NCBI GenBank assembly: GCA_963169045.1
Contig: CAUJDF010000052.1
Coordinates: 62,001 to 126,000, forward strand
Reading direction: 5' to 3'
Origin: Myxococcota bacterium
GTDB taxonomy: Bacteria > Myxococcota_A > Bradymonadia > UBA7976 > UBA1532
DNA: 64,000 bases
Numbering within the stretch: position 1 is the stretch's first letter; each line of letters begins with the position of its first letter. Below are positions 19,311-29,717 of this stretch, in pieces. The notes below the pieces were generated by a model. It had not been told where the DNA came from. It ran no database searches and saw only the letters and a program-made list of their open reading frames with translations. Position numbers and translations under genes: made by a program.

Positions 19311-20560
19311 CCCCTGACCTTGCCGGAGACCAGCACCTCTTCGATCGCGCGCTCGCTGGCGCGGTGCACGCTCAGCTTCACGCCGTCCCCGACCGTCAGG
19401 TCCTCGCCGCGCGCCGGGATGTGCTTGAAGTGGTCGAGCAGGTAGCCGGCCAGCGTCTCGTACTCGTCGGACTCGGGGATCGACAGCCCGAACACCTGGT
19501 TCAGGCGGTCGACCGGCGCGCGGGCGCTGACGATCCAGTTCTCGCCCGCGCGCCGCCACAGCCCCGCCGTCTCGCCCTCGTCGAACTCGTCGTCGATGTC
19601 GCCGACGATCTCCTCGAGGATGTCCTCGAGCGTCAGCAGGCCGATGACGCCGCCGAACTCGTCGACCACCATCGCCACGGTGGCCGCCTGCCGCTGCAGG
19701 ATGACGAGGATGTCGTCGATCTCCTGGCCGTCGGGCACGAACTGCGGCGGCCTGGCGAGCTCGCCGACGGGGCGCGTGCCGTCCTCCGCGCCCAGCAGGT
19801 CGAGGTGGTGCAGCAGGCCGACCACGTCGTCGATGCGCTCGCCATACACCGGCAGGCGTGAGAAGCCGTGCTCGGCCATGAACACCGCCGCCTCGCGCAC
19901 GGTCGCCGTCTCGGGCACCGCCGAGACGTCGGCGATCGGGATCATCACGTCGCGCGCCTTGAGGTGGCTGAACGTGAAGATGCGCGAGATCATTTGCCTT
20001 TCGTCGCGGTCGATCTCGCCGCCGGGCTCGTCGGCGTCCAGCAGGAGCAGCAGCTCCTCGCGGGAGACGGCCACGCGCCGGCCGCGCTCGATGCCGAGCA
20101 GGCGGGAGAGCAGGCGCGCGTAGCCGCGGACGAGCATCACCGGCGCGATGAGCACGCAGTAGGCGGCGTACAGGGCGCGCGCGAGCCTGGGCGCGAGCGT
20201 CGTCGCGCGCGCCTGGGCCAGGCTCTTCGGCACGATCTCGGCGCCGACGAGCAGCAGCGGCGCCATGAGCAGCAGCGTCACCCAGGCGCCCGTCGTCCCG
20301 CCGAAGCGCGACATCAGCGTGAGCGCCGCCACGGTGCTGCCGGTGACGAGGCTCAGGTTGGCGCCGACCAGCGTCGTCCCGAAGAGGCGCTCGGGGTGAT
20401 TGCGGAACCACAGCACCCGCGCCGCCGCCGCGTCGCCGCCCTTCGCCGCCTCCTCGAGGCGCGGGCCGCTGGCGCCGACGATCGAGCGCTCCGACGCCGC
20501 GAAGAACGCCTGCAGGACGGCGCAGACGGCCACCACGAGCCAGGGCAGGAGGGCGGTCAC
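19295..20560 (-). CDS. CNNM/CorC-type membrane protein with CBS pair (copy 2)
   Basis: A 421-residue protein of the CNNM/HlyC/CorC family, linked to magnesium or other cation efflux. The N-terminal transmembrane domain (about residues 1-170) includes the conserved LVGANLSLVTGSTVA and GAEIVPKSLAQ. Two CBS domains follow, with RDVMIP and VVDEFGGVIGLLTLEDILEE. The C-terminal CorC_HlyC domain has WIVSARAPVDRLN. GTG at 20560 overlaps the upstream paralog stop as GTGA. It is the last gene of the long leftward operon. Confidence 0.9.
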   Translation of the reverse strand: MTALLPWLVVAVCAVLQAFFAASERSIVGASGPRLEEAAKGGDAAAARVLWFRNHPERLFGTTLVGANLSLVTGSTVAALTLMSRFGGTTGAWVTLLLMAPLLLVGAEIVPKSLAQARATTLAPRLARALYAAYCVLIAPVMLVRGYARLLSRLLGIERGRRVAVSREELLLLLDADEPGGEIDRDERQMISRIFTFSHLKARDVMIPIADVSAVPETATVREAAVFMAEHGFSRLPVYGERIDDVVGLLHHLDLLGAEDGTRPVGELARPPQFVPDGQEIDDILVILQRQAATVAMVVDEFGGVIGLLTLEDILEEIVGDIDDEFDEGETAGLWRRAGENWIVSARAPVDRLNQVFGLSIPESDEYETLAGYLLDHFKHIPARGEDLTVGDGVKLSVHRASERAIEEVLVSGKVRGPREG

Positions 20561-21576
20561 GGCGAGGCGTCCTCGCCCTTGCGCTCGGTGCCGACGTCGG
20601 TGATCGGCCCGAAGAGCTCCTCGAGCAGGTCCTCCATCGTCACCACGCCGTGCGCGCCGCCGAACTCGTCGACGACGACGGCCATGTGGATGCGCCGGTG
20701 GCGGAACGTCTCGAGCAGGTTGTCGGCGCGCATCTTCGGCAGGACGAAGAACGGCCGGCGCATCAGCTGCCGCAGCGTCCGCGGCTTCCCGGCGCCCCAG
20801 CGCTGCGCCAGCAGGTCCTTGGCGTAGAGCACGCCGACGATGCGGTCCGGACGGCCGCGCCACAGCGGGATGCGGCTGTACTTGTGCTCGATCACCGCCC
20901 GCATGGCGTCGGCCACCGGCGTGGCCTCGGAGAGCGAGAACATGCGCTCGGCGGGGACCATCACGTCGCGCACGAGCAGGTCGTCGAAGTCGAGCACATT
21001 GCGGATGAGCGCGCGCTCCTGCTGGTCGACGATGCCCGCCTCGGCGCCCATCTCGACCAGCGTGAGGAACTCGTCCTCGCCGAGGCCGCCGGCGGTCTCG
21101 GGGCGCGGGCCGCCGAACCGCCGCACGACGCCGTCGCTCAGCCGCTCGAGCAGCGCGCGCACCGGCCGGATGAAGCCACGCCACAGCGTCAGCGGCACGG
21201 CCACCGCGCGCGCGAGCGCCTCGCCCATCTGGGCGGCGACCGTCTTGGGGGTGACCTCGCCGCCGAAGAGCAGCAGCGGGCTGACGACGACCACGGCGAG
21301 GGCCGCCTGCGTCGCCAGGGACGCGCCGGCGAAGTGGCGCGCCGCGACGAAGGCGCAGCACACCGAGAAGGCGATGTTCACGAGGCCGTTGCCGAAGAGC
21401 ACGGTGACGAGCAGGTCCCGCGGCGCCTCGAGAAGGTGCGCCGCGAGGCGCTCCGCCCGGTCGTCGGACTGGCGCATGCGGTTGACGGCGACCTTGCCGA
21501 GGCCGAACAGCGCGGCCTCGCTGCCCGAGAAGAAGGCCGAGAGGAGGAGGAGACCGAAAAGTAGAACGAATTCCAT
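20557..21576 (-). CDS. CNNM/CorC-type membrane protein with CBS pair (copy 1)
   Basis: A 339-residue paralog of the next gene. The CNNM membrane domain begins [20 protein letters not shown] and contains [11 protein letters not shown] and [13 protein letters not shown] domains carry [10 protein letters not shown] and [20 protein letters not shown]. It ends soon after the second CBS domain and lacks the C-terminal CorC_HlyC domain that the second copy has. The pair may form a heteromeric transporter. It starts 5 bases after thiL. Confidence 0.9.
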   Translation of the reverse strand: MEFVLLFGLLLLSAFFSGSEAALFGLGKVAVNRMRQSDDRAERLAAHLLEAPRDLLVTVLFGNGLVNIAFSVCCAFVAARHFAGASLATQAALAVVVVSPLLLFGGEVTPKTVAAQMGEALARAVAVPLTLWRGFIRPVRALLERLSDGVVRRFGGPRPETAGGLGEDEFLTLVEMGAEAGIVDQQERALIRNVLDFDDLLVRDVMVPAERMFSLSEATPVADAMRAVIEHKYSRIPLWRGRPDRIVGVLYAKDLLAQRWGAGKPRTLRQLMRRPFFVLPKMRADNLLETFRHRRIHMAVVVDEFGGAHGVVTMEDLLEELFGPITDVGTERKGEDASP

Positions 21577-21581
21577 GGGTT

Positions 21582-22514
21582 CTAGGCGAAGTGATCGTAG
21601 CCCTGCGGGCGGGCCGGCTCGCCGTCGAGGCGGAGGCCGGCGCCCGGGGCGCAATGGCCGACGCGCCACGCCCGGACGGGCGGCGGTTCGGCGGGCGGCG
21701 CGGTGAACAGCAGGACGTAGTCCTCGCCGCCGTGCAGCGCGAGATCGAGGTCGTCGCCGCGGCGCGACCGGTAGAAGTCGGAGACGGGCACGTCGGCGCG
21801 GCGGAGATCGACGGCCACGCCGCTGGCGGCGGCGAGGCGGGCGGCGTCGAGGAGCAGGCCGTCGGACACGTCCATCATCGCGGTCACGCGCCCCCAGACG
21901 GCGAGGGCGGCGGCCTCGGCCAGGTGCGGGCGCCAGCGGTGACGGGCGGCGCGGGCCGACGCGTCGTGCTCGACCACGCCGAGGGCCGCGTCGCCGAGCG
22001 CGCCGGTGACGTAGACGGCGTCGCCGGCGCGCGCGCCGCGGCGGGTGAGGGGACGGGCGCCGGCAAGCGGCCCGCCGGCCGTGACGGCGATGACCGCCGG
22101 GCCCGGCGTGCGGCTCAGGTTGCCGCCGACCACCCGGGCGCCGTGGCGCGCCGCGGTGCGGGCGAAGCCGCGGGTGAGCGCGCCCAGGGCGGCCACGTCC
22201 CACGCCGCCGGCAGGCACAGCGACCAGACGAGCCACAGCCCCGACGGTCCGCAGCCGGAGGCCGCCAGATCGCTCAGGTTCTGCACCGCGGCCTGGGCGC
22301 CCACGTGTTCCGGCCCGTCGCGCCCGAGCTCGAAGTGCACGCCCTCGACCAGGGTGTCGGCGGTGACGAGGTCGGTGCGGCCCGCGAGCCGGGCGCAGTC
22401 GTCGTCGAGGTCGGCGGGCACACTGGCCCCGTCGAGCTCGGCGGCGATGATCGCGAGCAGCCCGGCTTCACCGTGGGCCGTCAGGGGGCGTTGACTGGGA
22501 GGGTCGTCGTTCAC
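21582..22514 (-). CDS. thiL: Thiamine-monophosphate kinase ThiL
   Basis: ThiL phosphorylates thiamine monophosphate to the active diphosphate. The 310-residue protein shows family motifs: the DDDCARL metal region, [47 protein letters not shown] and [11 protein letters not shown]. The GTG start is 21 bases after the response regulator stop. Its place in an operon of signalling and stress genes has no clear metabolic logic; no other thiamine gene is near, apart from thiI 20 kb away. Confidence 0.93.
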   Translation of the reverse strand: MNDDPPSQRPLTAHGEAGLLAIIAAELDGASVPADLDDDCARLAGRTDLVTADTLVEGVHFELGRDGPEHVGAQAAVQNLSDLAASGCGPSGLWLVWSLCLPAAWDVAALGALTRGFARTAARHGARVVGGNLSRTPGPAVIAVTAGGPLAGARPLTRRGARAGDAVYVTGALGDAALGVVEHDASARAARHRWRPHLAEAAALAVWGRVTAMMDVSDGLLLDAARLAAASGVAVDLRRADVPVSDFYRSRRGDDLDLALHGGEDYVLLFTAPPAEPPPVRAWRVGHCAPGAGLRLDGEPARPQGYDHFA

Positions 22515-22535
22515 GCGTGTCGGAAGCCGCGCATT

Positions 22536-22922
22536 CTATCCCATCTCGGTGACCGCTTTCACCACATCGAGCAATTTGCTCGAGGTGAAGGGCTTGGTGA
22601 GATAGAGCACGCCGCCCGTGGTGAAGCCGGTGCCGAGACTCTGGTGATCGGCGCGCGCGGTCAGGAAGATCACGTACGGCGAGCCGAAGCTCGGGTCGCG
22701 CCGCAGCCGCTCGCTGACCGTGAAGCCGTCGACGCCGGGCATCATCACGTCGAGGATGACCGAGTGGTAGCGCTCGCGGCGCAGCGCCTCGAACGCCTCC
22801 TCGCCGCTGCGGGCCACGTCGCACGGGTAGCCGTGGCTCGTCAGGATCTTGCGGACCAGCTCGAGGATCGCGTCGTCGTCGTCGACGACGAGGATCTTTC
22901 GCGGCTCGACAATCGAGGCCAT
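22536..22922 (-). CDS. Single-domain response regulator
   Basis: A 128-residue receiver domain with no output domain. Acidic pocket Asp14-Asp16 (VVDDDDAI), phosphoacceptor Asp58 in [11 protein letters not shown], switch Thr in FLTAR and conserved Lys110 in LTKPF. It starts two bases after the stop of the adjacent kinase, its likely partner. As a CheY-like protein it would act by binding a target. The neighbouring MglA-type GTPase makes a polarity or motility target thinkable, but that is inference. Confidence 0.92.
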   Translation of the reverse strand: MASIVEPRKILVVDDDDAILELVRKILTSHGYPCDVARSGEEAFEALRRERYHSVILDVMMPGVDGFTVSERLRRDPSFGSPYVIFLTARADHQSLGTGFTTGGVLYLTKPFTSSKLLDVVKAVTEMG

Positions 22923-22924
22923 GT

Positions 22925-24337
22925 TCAGCGGACTCCGGACGGCGGCGACGTGAGCATCATCACTTCGGCTTCGATCGGCACGGTGAACGAGAAAGTCGAG
23001 CCCCGCGACAGCTCGCTCTCCACGAAGACCCGCCCCCCGTGCGACTCGACGAAGTTCTTCACGATCGCGAGCCCGAGGCCCGTGCCCCCGTACTCGCGCG
23101 TGGGGGAGTTGTCGACCTGAAAGAAGGTTTCGAAGATCCGGTCCAGCTTGTCGGCAGGCACGCCGATGCCGTCGTCGACCACCTCGAAGCGCACGTGCTC
23201 CCGACCGTCGCCGTCCGGCTGCCACCGCCGGGCGCGCACGCCGATGTGCCCGCCGTCCGGCGTGAACTTCACGGCGTTGCCGAGCAGGTTGATGAGCACC
23301 TGCCGCACCTTGTAGGTGTCGACCATCAGCAGCGGCAGCCCCGCCTCGAGCTCGATCACGAGCTCCATCCGCTTCTTCGTGGCCTGCGGCCGGACGAACG
23401 AGAGCGCCGACTCGACCAGGTCCGCCGGCATCGCCGGGTTGCGCACGATCTCCTGGGCGCCCTTCTCGATCTTCGAGATGTCGAGGATGCCGCTGATGAG
23501 GTGCAGCAGGCTCTCGCCCTTCTCCATGATCGTACGGACGTAGTCGTGCTGCTCCTGGGCGAGCGGGCCGGCGAGGCCTTCGAGCAGCATCTCGCTGTAG
23601 CCGATGACCGACGTCAGCGGCGTGCGCAGCTCGTGGCTCACCGTCGCGAGGAAGTTGCTCTTGAGCTTGTCGATCTCGCGCAGGCGCTCGTTCGTCTCCT
23701 CGAGCAGCGCGTTCTTCTCTTCGAGCTGGCGGTTCTTGCGCTGGAGCTCCTCGTAGGCCGCCGTGATCGACTCGAGGTGCATCTGGCTCGTGAGCACCTG
23801 CTTGTAGCCGGCGTGGCAGACCACGTCGACCGCCTTGAGCAGGCTGGTGATCACCTTGCGCAGCGTGCGGTCGTTCAGCCGTCGCATCTCGGCGCGCAGC
23901 GCGTCGAAGCGCTCGGGATCGACCAGCGCCGCCCAGTCGCCGGCGGGGAGCCACGCCTCCGGCGCGTCCTCGGGCAGGTACGGCCCGACGACCACCTTGC
24001 CGAGCACGTCCTGGTCGTGGGTGACGGCGGCGAGCAGGTAGCGGGCGCCGGTGACCTCGCAGTTGCGCACGAGCCAGTCGCCGCGGGCGACGTCCCTCGA
24101 CTTCAGCTCCGTGATGAGCTGCGTCAGGCGCCGCCGCGCCTCGGGGATGTCGAACAGGTAGCCGTGCAGGCCGCCGGCGAACGTCAGGTCCACGAGCTTG
24201 TCGTGGGCGGCGTCGAAGACCTTGATGCCCACGCCGTACAGGTCGACGTAGGCGCGGCACAGCTCGGTGAAGAGGTCGGGGTCGAAGACCTCGGCCAGCA
24301 CGATGGGCCGGTCGACGAACGAGAGCGCGTCGCTCAA
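22925..24337 (-). CDS. Cytoplasmic histidine kinase with PocR-like sensor domain
   Basis: A 470-residue soluble kinase. Residues 1-185 are a sensor domain resembling the PocR ligand-binding type ([20 protein letters not shown] at the start, a Cys at [15 protein letters not shown], then [12 protein letters not shown]). A coiled coil (about 195-230) leads to His[20 protein letters not shown], with His235. HATPase motifs are complete: [33 protein letters not shown]. The TTG start at 24337 overlaps the GTPase stop as TTGA and has GGAGGGGG just upstream, which decides against the longer form starting at 24373. Confidence 0.88.
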   Translation of the reverse strand: MSDALSFVDRPIVLAEVFDPDLFTELCRAYVDLYGVGIKVFDAAHDKLVDLTFAGGLHGYLFDIPEARRRLTQLITELKSRDVARGDWLVRNCEVTGARYLLAAVTHDQDVLGKVVVGPYLPEDAPEAWLPAGDWAALVDPERFDALRAEMRRLNDRTLRKVITSLLKAVDVVCHAGYKQVLTSQMHLESITAAYEELQRKNRQLEEKNALLEETNERLREIDKLKSNFLATVSHELRTPLTSVIGYSEMLLEGLAGPLAQEQHDYVRTIMEKGESLLHLISGILDISKIEKGAQEIVRNPAMPADLVESALSFVRPQATKKRMELVIELEAGLPLLMVDTYKVRQVLINLLGNAVKFTPDGGHIGVRARRWQPDGDGREHVRFEVVDDGIGVPADKLDRIFETFFQVDNSPTREYGGTGLGLAIVKNFVESHGGRVFVESELSRGSTFSFTVPIEAEVMMLTSPPSGVR

Positions 24338-24998
24338 AAGCCCCCTCCCGCGCGGACCCGGGCCGGGTTCCAACCTTGGAAGATGCGGTCGACGAACTCG
24401 TCAGGGTCGGTGCCCAGACGGCGGCTGAGCTCGTAGGTCCGCTCCAGTCTGTCGAACGTCAGACGCAGCAGGTCCCGCAAGGTCTCCATCACGCCTTGGC
24501 CCTCGATGGCCACGGCGCGGTGGATCGGCGTCTTGCGGCGGGCCTCGAGGGCGCGCAGCTCCGCCTCGGAGCGGATGTCGGGCAGGTCCCGCTTGTTGAA
24601 CTGGATGACGAGCGGGATCTCGTCGACCGACAGGTTGTTGGCCGCCAGGTTGTCGCGCAGGTTGCGGAACGACTCCTTGTTGGCCTCGCTCTCGGAGACC
24701 TGACTGTCGGCGACGAAGGCGATGGCATCGGCCCCCTGCAGCACGACGCGGCGCGTGCTGTCGTGGATGACCTGCCCCGGCACCGTGAACAGCTTGATCT
24801 TCACCAGCGCGCCGCTCCCCGTTCGCGCGTAGACCGGCAGCAGGTCGAAGAAGAGCGTGCGGTCGTCCCGCGTCTCGAGCGTCATCAGTCGGCCGGCGGC
24901 CCCCTCGGGCACCATCTGATGGATGGCGTGCAGGTTCGTCGTCTTTCCGGACAGCGCCGGGCCGTAATAGACGACCTTGAGCGTCAGCTCGCGGCGGC

Positions 24999-25017
<19 letters not shown>
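24334..25017 (-). CDS. MglA-type small Ras-like GTPase
   Basis: A 227-residue small GTPase of the MglA family, which sets cell polarity and drives gliding and type IV pilus switching in Myxococcus. P-loop [10 protein letters not shown], switch/G3 [13 protein letters not shown], and G4 NKRDLP are present, with [15 protein letters not shown] following as in MglA. It is about 30 residues longer than Myxococcus MglA at the C-terminus (through [10 protein letters not shown]). No mglB gap gene is adjacent. The start lies 19 bases inside the end of lon, and the stop overlaps the kinase start. It may be a stress or signalling paralog of MglA. Confidence 0.9.
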
Positions 25018-27469
<2,452 letters not shown>

Positions 27470-27473
<4 letters not shown>

Positions 27474-27922
27474 TGCGGATCTCCCGCGTCGTCGGGGAAG
27501 ACGGGGACGCGTTGCGCCGCCCCGCGGCGGTCGCGCACCCGCGGGAGCGACACGGTGAGCACGCCGTCGCGCAGCGCGCCCACGGCGCGGCGCGTGTCGG
27601 CGGCGACCGGCAGCTCGACGACGCGGCGGAAGCGCCCCACGGGCCGCTCGAGGCACAGCACCGACCCGGGCAGGCCCGGCGCCGCCGGGCGGTGTCCCTC
27701 GAGCACCAGGTGCCCGCCCGCGGCCGAGATCTCGAGGTGGTCGGCGCGGAAGCCCGGCACCTCGACGATGACCTCGACGCTGCCCTCGCGCACGAAGACG
27801 TCGATCGGCACCGCCGGCCCGGCAACGGAGTCGCCCGGCCCCGGGAGCACGTCCTGGATGAGCCGCTCGAGCGCCTGCCGGAATCGCAGGAGCCGCGCGG
27901 CCGACTCTCTCGGCTCGTTCAT
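27470..27922 (-). CDS. Hsp20/alpha-crystallin small heat-shock protein
   Basis: A 150-residue small heat-shock protein that holds unfolded proteins. The alpha-crystallin domain runs from about residue 38 (PIDVFVREGSVEVIVEVPGF) to 130, with RPVGRFRRVVELP and the strand GVLTVSLPR. The C-terminal IxI-type motif is only partly matched by RVPVFP. It is the first gene of the eight-gene leftward operon. The 161-base divergent region 27923-28083 upstream has no clear promoter, and no CIRCE is visible there. Confidence 0.88.
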
Positions 27923-28083
27923 TCAAATCGCGAAACTAACACGGCTTTGCGGGACAGGTGTAGGGCATGCGTCGGCAGGGGCCATGGCGGTTCCGAGTTG
28001 CGCGGCGGGGTCGCGGCGTGGGATAGGACCCTGGCCGCCGATGTGGGCGGAGAATTCCAGTGTAGGGGGAAGGGGTCCATTCC

Positions 28084-28446
28084 ATGCGCATGGTCACGTT
28101 GATTCTCGGCATCCTCGGTGGCCTCGCGGCCGGGTTCCTCGGCTTCAAGTGGTACTCCGACGCGTCGGAGGCCAAGGAGCTGCTCGCGGCCCTCAAGGGC
28201 ATGGGCGGCGACACCAGCGAGATCGACGGTCTCGTCACGGCCTCGTACATCCTCATGGCCGGCCTCGCCGCGGGCATCGCCGGCGGCGTCCTCGGCCTCA
28301 AGGGCAACAAGGTCGGCGGCATCCTGATGATCCTGTTCGGCGCGCTCCCGGCCGTCTGGGCGCCCAAGGCCCTCGTCTTCTCGGGCCTCCTCATCCTGGC
28401 CGGCATCTTCGGCCTCCTCGTCAAGCCGAAGACCGCGCAGGCCTGA
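28084..28446 (+). CDS. Small membrane protein of unknown function
   Basis: A 120-residue protein with GGGGGAAGGGG upstream of its ATG. It has one N-terminal hydrophobic segment (about 4-22), a soluble loop (25-48), then three more hydrophobic segments (about 52-72, 76-92, 96-113), so four membrane passes are likely. The short cytoplasmic tail is KPKTAQA. No known family recognised. It is divergent from the hsp20 operon and followed by a terminator-like hairpin, so it stands as a single gene. Confidence 0.8.
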   Translation: MRMVTLILGILGGLAAGFLGFKWYSDASEAKELLAALKGMGGDTSEIDGLVTASYILMAGLAAGIAGGVLGLKGNKVGGILMILFGALPAVWAPKALVFSGLLILAGIFGLLVKPKTAQA

Positions 28447-28457
28447 TGCGGCGAGCA

Positions 28458-28480
28458 GGCCCCTCCGGGGGGAGGGGGCC
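28458..28480. terminator. Hairpin between convergent genes
   Basis: GGCCCCTCC and GGAGGGGGCC pair (with one bulged G) around a GGGG loop, immediately between the small membrane protein gene and the end of the convergent glycosylase gene. There is no T-run. Confidence 0.45.
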
Positions 28481-28484
28481 CGGC

Positions 28485-29096
28485 TCAAGCGTCGAGCGCC
28501 TCGCGCGCCCGGCGCAGATCGACCAGCCATGCCGCGTAGGCGGCCGCCCGGTCCGGGCTGCGCAGCAGCGCGGATGGGTGCAGCGTCGCCAGCAGCTGCG
28601 GTCCGTGCGGGGTGTCGAAGAGGCGCCCGCGGTCGGCGGTCACCTTGAACGCGGGGCCCATGAGGGCCTTGGCGGCGGTGGCGCCGAGGCAGAGGACGAG
28701 GCGCGGCCGCACCAGCTCGAGCTCGGCCAGCAGCCACGGGCGGCAGGCGCCGATCTCGCCGGCGGACGGCGGGGCGGGCGCGCGGCGGCCCCGCTGCTCG
28801 CGCCACTTGAAGTGCTTGACCGCGTTGGTGATCCAGGCGGCGGCGCGATCGATGCCCGACTCGGCGAGGCCGCGGTCGAGCAGGGCGCCGGCGCGGCCGA
28901 CGAACGGGCGGCCCGCCGCGTCCTCGCTCGCGCCCGGCGCCTCGCCGACGATCATCAGCGCCGCCGGGACGGCGCCCTCGCCGAAGACGACCTGCGTGGC
29001 GCGCCGGTAGAGGTCGCAGCCCTGGCACGTCGCCGCGGCGGCGCGCAGGGACGACGGCGTGCGCTCCGCCGGCAGATGGTCGGCGGCCGACCTCAG
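28485..29096 (-). CDS. UdgX-like uracil-DNA glycosylase lacking the covalent histidine
   Basis: A uracil-DNA glycosylase of the family 4/UdgX group, which removes uracil from DNA. About 203 residues. It has an N-terminal CQGCDLY cluster pair, motif A GEAPGASED followed by GRPFVGRAG, ITNAVKHFKW as in UdgX, a later Cys in GACRPWLL, and motif B LHPSALLRSP. UdgX proteins carry a KRRIH loop whose His bonds to the abasic site; here the aligned segment is GRRAPAPP, with Pro at the His position, so ordinary glycosylase action is predicted. No ATG, GTG or TTG in frame fits the N-terminus; CTG at 29096, overlapping the upstream stop as CTGA, is the best guess. Confidence 0.82.
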   Translation of the reverse strand: MRSAADHLPAERTPSSLRAAAATCQGCDLYRRATQVVFGEGAVPAALMIVGEAPGASEDAAGRPFVGRAGALLDRGLAESGIDRAAAWITNAVKHFKWREQRGRRAPAPPSAGEIGACRPWLLAELELVRPRLVLCLGATAAKALMGPAFKVTADRGRLFDTPHGPQLLATLHPSALLRSPDRAAAYAAWLVDLRRAREALDA

Positions 29097-29551
29097 CGCA
29101 GGCGCCCGTCGAGGCGCGCCGAGGTCTGCGTCGACGGGGGGCGCCGGCCGGTGGCCTTCTCGATAATCGACTCGAGGATGTCGCGCGCGTAGGACTTGTC
29201 GTAGGTCACGAGGCGCTCGCGGGCGAAGACCTCGACCTTGGCTTCGCCCTCGCCGCGCTGCTCCATCACCACGGTGATCTCGAGGTCGCGGCCGCGCGAG
29301 CTGCCCACCAGGGTGCGCCGGCCGCCGTCGCGGGTGATCTCGAAGGCCATCTCGTCGACGTGCCACTTCCGGAAGGCCGCGCGCACGGCCTCCGTCAGCC
29401 GCTCCACCGCCGCCGGGACCGTGGACTCGGCGCCGCGCTGCGTCAGATAGATCCCGGCGGGCGCGCTCCGGACGTCGCCGGCGCCGCAGCCGGCCGGGAC
29501 GAGCGCCCCGCCCGCCGCGAGGGCCAGGGCCACGGTGTGCCAGAACTTCAT
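29093..29551 (-). CDS. Small lipoprotein, DUF3568-like
   Basis: A 152-residue predicted lipoprotein with signal residues 1-22 ending in lipobox PAGC. The mature part has the alternating pattern VPAAVERLTEAVRAAF, then FEITRDGGRRTLVGS and EITVVMEQRGEGEAKVEVFARE, resembling the DUF3568 group of small envelope proteins of unknown role. It ends in a basic tail. The start lies 166 bases from the divergent giant gene, and its stop overlaps the probable start of the glycosylase. Confidence 0.75.
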   Translation of the reverse strand: MKFWHTVALALAAGGALVPAGCGAGDVRSAPAGIYLTQRGAESTVPAAVERLTEAVRAAFRKWHVDEMAFEITRDGGRRTLVGSSRGRDLEITVVMEQRGEGEAKVEVFARERLVTYDKSYARDILESIIEKATGRRPPSTQTSARLDGRLR

Positions 29552-29652
29552 CGCGAGATGCCTCCTCGATGCGCCATCACCTGTTCGATGAGGCGATTCC
29601 GCGCCGGGGTTCGGGGTGGACCCGGTCCGGGGCGCGAGGATTCCCGCGAGCG

Positions 29653-29703
29653 TGGACTTTTCCGGGAATATTGCGCTATTAGAGGTCGGGCGCACCGGCG
29701 CCC
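29653..29703 (+). promoter_or_regulatory. Promoter and leader hairpin of the surface-protein operon
   Basis: TGGACT (29653-29658) and TATTAG (29677-29682), 18 bases apart, sit in a short AT-rich island within GC-rich DNA. A 6-bp hairpin, GGGCGC-ACCG-GCGCCC (29688-29703), follows and ends 7 bases before the GGGGG ribosome site of the giant gene. The hairpin could affect translation or transcript stability. Confidence 0.5.
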
Positions 29704-29717
29704 GCCACGGGGGAACG

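Noticed and set aside
27923-28083. Heat-shock promoter or CIRCE before hsp20
   Set aside because: No sigma32-like or CIRCE sequence and no convincing minus 35/minus 10 pair could be found in the 161 bases.
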